Source of the DNA: Acanthornis magna
Lineage: Eukaryota > Chordata > Aves > Passeriformes > Acanthizidae
Direction of reading: 5' to 3'
Assembly (NCBI GenBank): GCA_036785705.1
Contig: JAWUZG010000084.1
Span: forward strand, 7,763,501 to 7,827,500
DNA: 64,000 nucleotides
Notes under the pieces: model-generated
Databases searched by the model: none
What the model was told of the DNA's origin: nothing
The model's input: the letters and a program-made list of their open reading frames with translations, nothing else
Position numbers and translations under genes: made by a program
Part shown: in pieces, positions 62,401 through 64,000 of the stretch
How the letters are laid out: every line of letters begins with the position of its first letter
How positions within the stretch are numbered: the first letter of the stretch is position 1

Positions 62401-64000
62401 AGCAAACATTTGTTTTAATGAAAATACCTTCAAACTAAAGAAGGAAAGAAGAATTTAAGTTACCTGATTGGCACAAAAGGACTAGAAGGCAAATTACTGG
62501 AAGTACATTTAAGCTGGAGATAGAGTCAAAGAAAAACACCACTGGCGTTTACAGAAAATAAAAAGTTTCACTGAGTATTGAAATCTGACCTCAATGTATA
62601 ATTTCAAATCCTTTGAGACAGACACAACATTACAAGAGTGTATTTTTGATTCATCAGAGCCAAAGATTTTATAATCAGGGAAAAAGCCCTGACAACCTAT
62701 TTTATATTTATATCCCAAATCAAAGAGACAAGATAAAAGGAATAACTTCTTTCTTCACCTAGTAATATTGACAGAGACAATAATATTTCTGATGCTAAAA
62801 ATGGACTCTGATAGCTGAGAAAACAGAGAATTTGATTTTTTAAGAGAAGAGATCAGCAAACATCAGCAAAAATATCATGTTTATAGGGGCCTGGTTCTAA
62901 GAATATGAACAAAAAACAGACATCTGGATTGGGGAGGTTTTCACTTTAGATTGACCATGAGAAAAATTATAGCCAAACTGCAGAAAATATACAGAGCTGA
63001 GGACTGTTTTGACCATCTCCTGCAATGGAGTACTTTGTTATGAGAATTTTAAGCAACATTTTAATGTTTTAAAGTGATAGACTTCCATATACCTTTTCTC
63101 TTTTTTGGAAGATGACCCTAATTCCCAGTTGCAATTTCACAACCAGAAATGTCATTCCAACAGAAATTAAACAGGAATTAAACCAGGCAAGGGTCAGGAC
63201 AAAGTCTGTGCCTGGGGATGTGTGGGAGCATGAGAGACCTCTGATCAGACAGGGAGCAAAGCCAACTCAGCTTCTGATGGGGAAAAAACAAAGCAAAACA
63301 ACAAAAAACAAGCAAACAACAAAAAGCCACCACATAACCAGAAAGATACCAGGGAATACCTGTAAATAAATAGCATTAATTTTATCTCTCCCTGTTCATT
63401 TCAACATTTCTGTTTTTCTTGCCTGTTTTCAGCTATTTATCATCCTCTCCCTGTTCCCTTTACTCCCACTCCTGCCTTGCCCTTCTGTGTAAACCACTGT
63501 AATTCTATTGCCAGAAAAACTCAGATACAAAATACCCATTCTCATTTTCCCATCAGCTGGTGTTACATTCTCCTGCATCTTTCCGCTCCATCCAACTAGC
63601 AACCTGCACAAGGCAGCAGCCACCTCCAGTCGCTTTTTCTGCACCTCCAGGTATAGGGAGGATAAATTCTTCTTGATCCTCCCACAGCCTCGCTGCTGGG
63701 CAGGTAACAGAAGGTTGAAACCTTCAAGAGGAAACTTTCTGAGTCACTATCACGCTCTGCAAAGTGTCACTTCATAATGACCACGAGCTAGAAGATAAGA
63801 ATGTCTCAAAACACAGGTATTTCTCTGATGAGCAGCTATAAAACACTCAGAAGTGTTGCATATATTCATAATTGGAGCTTCAAAGTCACAAAAGTCAAGA
63901 AAGTGCATTTTTCAAAAAATTCAAGACATGCCAGCTTTTCCTGAGAATTCTTTCCTGCCTCAGGGAAGCAAAGCACCACACTAGAGCATGTATTCCCAGC
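56419..64000. other. non-coding region, no gene recognised
   Basis: AT-rich with short random frames. It contains a T21 run (58264), A/C-rich tracts near 58456, 61615 and 63281, and a YY1-like AAGATGGCG at 57968-57976. A near-perfect splice donor (AAAG|GTAAGT, 60538-60547, + strand) has no convincing exon before it. No mobile element is recognised. Confidence 0.55.
58264..58284 (+). repeat. (T)21 homopolymer
   Basis: Uninterrupted T run followed by GTAATT. It could be the poly(A) of a minus-strand retrocopy, but no source sequence is recognised to its right. Confidence 0.9.

Noticed and set aside
1..64000. tRNA, rRNA, CRISPR array, bacterial operon or complete viral gene
   Set aside because: No B-box-like motif with a cloverleaf, no regularly spaced repeats with spacers and no intact viral frame were seen on either strand.

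Overview
The window looks like bird nuclear DNA, probably from a passerine. Six CR1 LINE copies or fragments are recognisable, on both strands, some with the typical bird 3' end built from ATTCTATG-like octamers. A solo LTR at about 55.9-56.4 kb matches, from memory, a family common in songbird genomes. The rest is AT-rich, CpG-poor DNA with simple repeats, as expected of a long intron or intergenic region. There is no sign of bacterial or organellar gene organisation.

Layout. 1-1392: CR1 reverse-transcriptase to 3'-end fragment (+). 1393-12544: non-coding, with homopolymers, a (TTG)n and a (GGAA)n repeat. 12545-13715: second CR1 (+) of a different subfamily type. 13716-20628: non-coding. 20629-20889: CR1 3' fragment (-). 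21108-22650: the one clear regulatory landmark, an unmethylated-type CpG island with several GC boxes and a CCAAT box. 23042-27894: non-coding. 27895-28135: old CR1 fragment (-). 28136-48689: non-coding, with an (AT)25 tract and AC-rich tracts. 48690-49280: CR1 (-). 49281-55718: non-coding. 55719-55845: CR1 (-), followed closely by a solo LTR at 55883-56418. 56419-64000: non-coding.

Gene content. I recognise no gene by name. The best gene candidate is a minus-strand first exon in the CpG island: an ATG at 21946 in good context, 12 codons, then a consensus CAG|GTAAGG splice donor at 21909/21908. The C/G bias of the + strand reverses at about 21.96-22.02 kb, which fits a promoter firing leftward into that exon and possibly rightward too. 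If so, bases 1-21.9 kb would be the start of intron 1 of this gene. I found no other convincing coding exon, tRNA, other structured RNA or CRISPR. Long ORFs across the island are probably a by-product of high GC content. I did not find a convincing undescribed biological system; the island is the part most worth checking.
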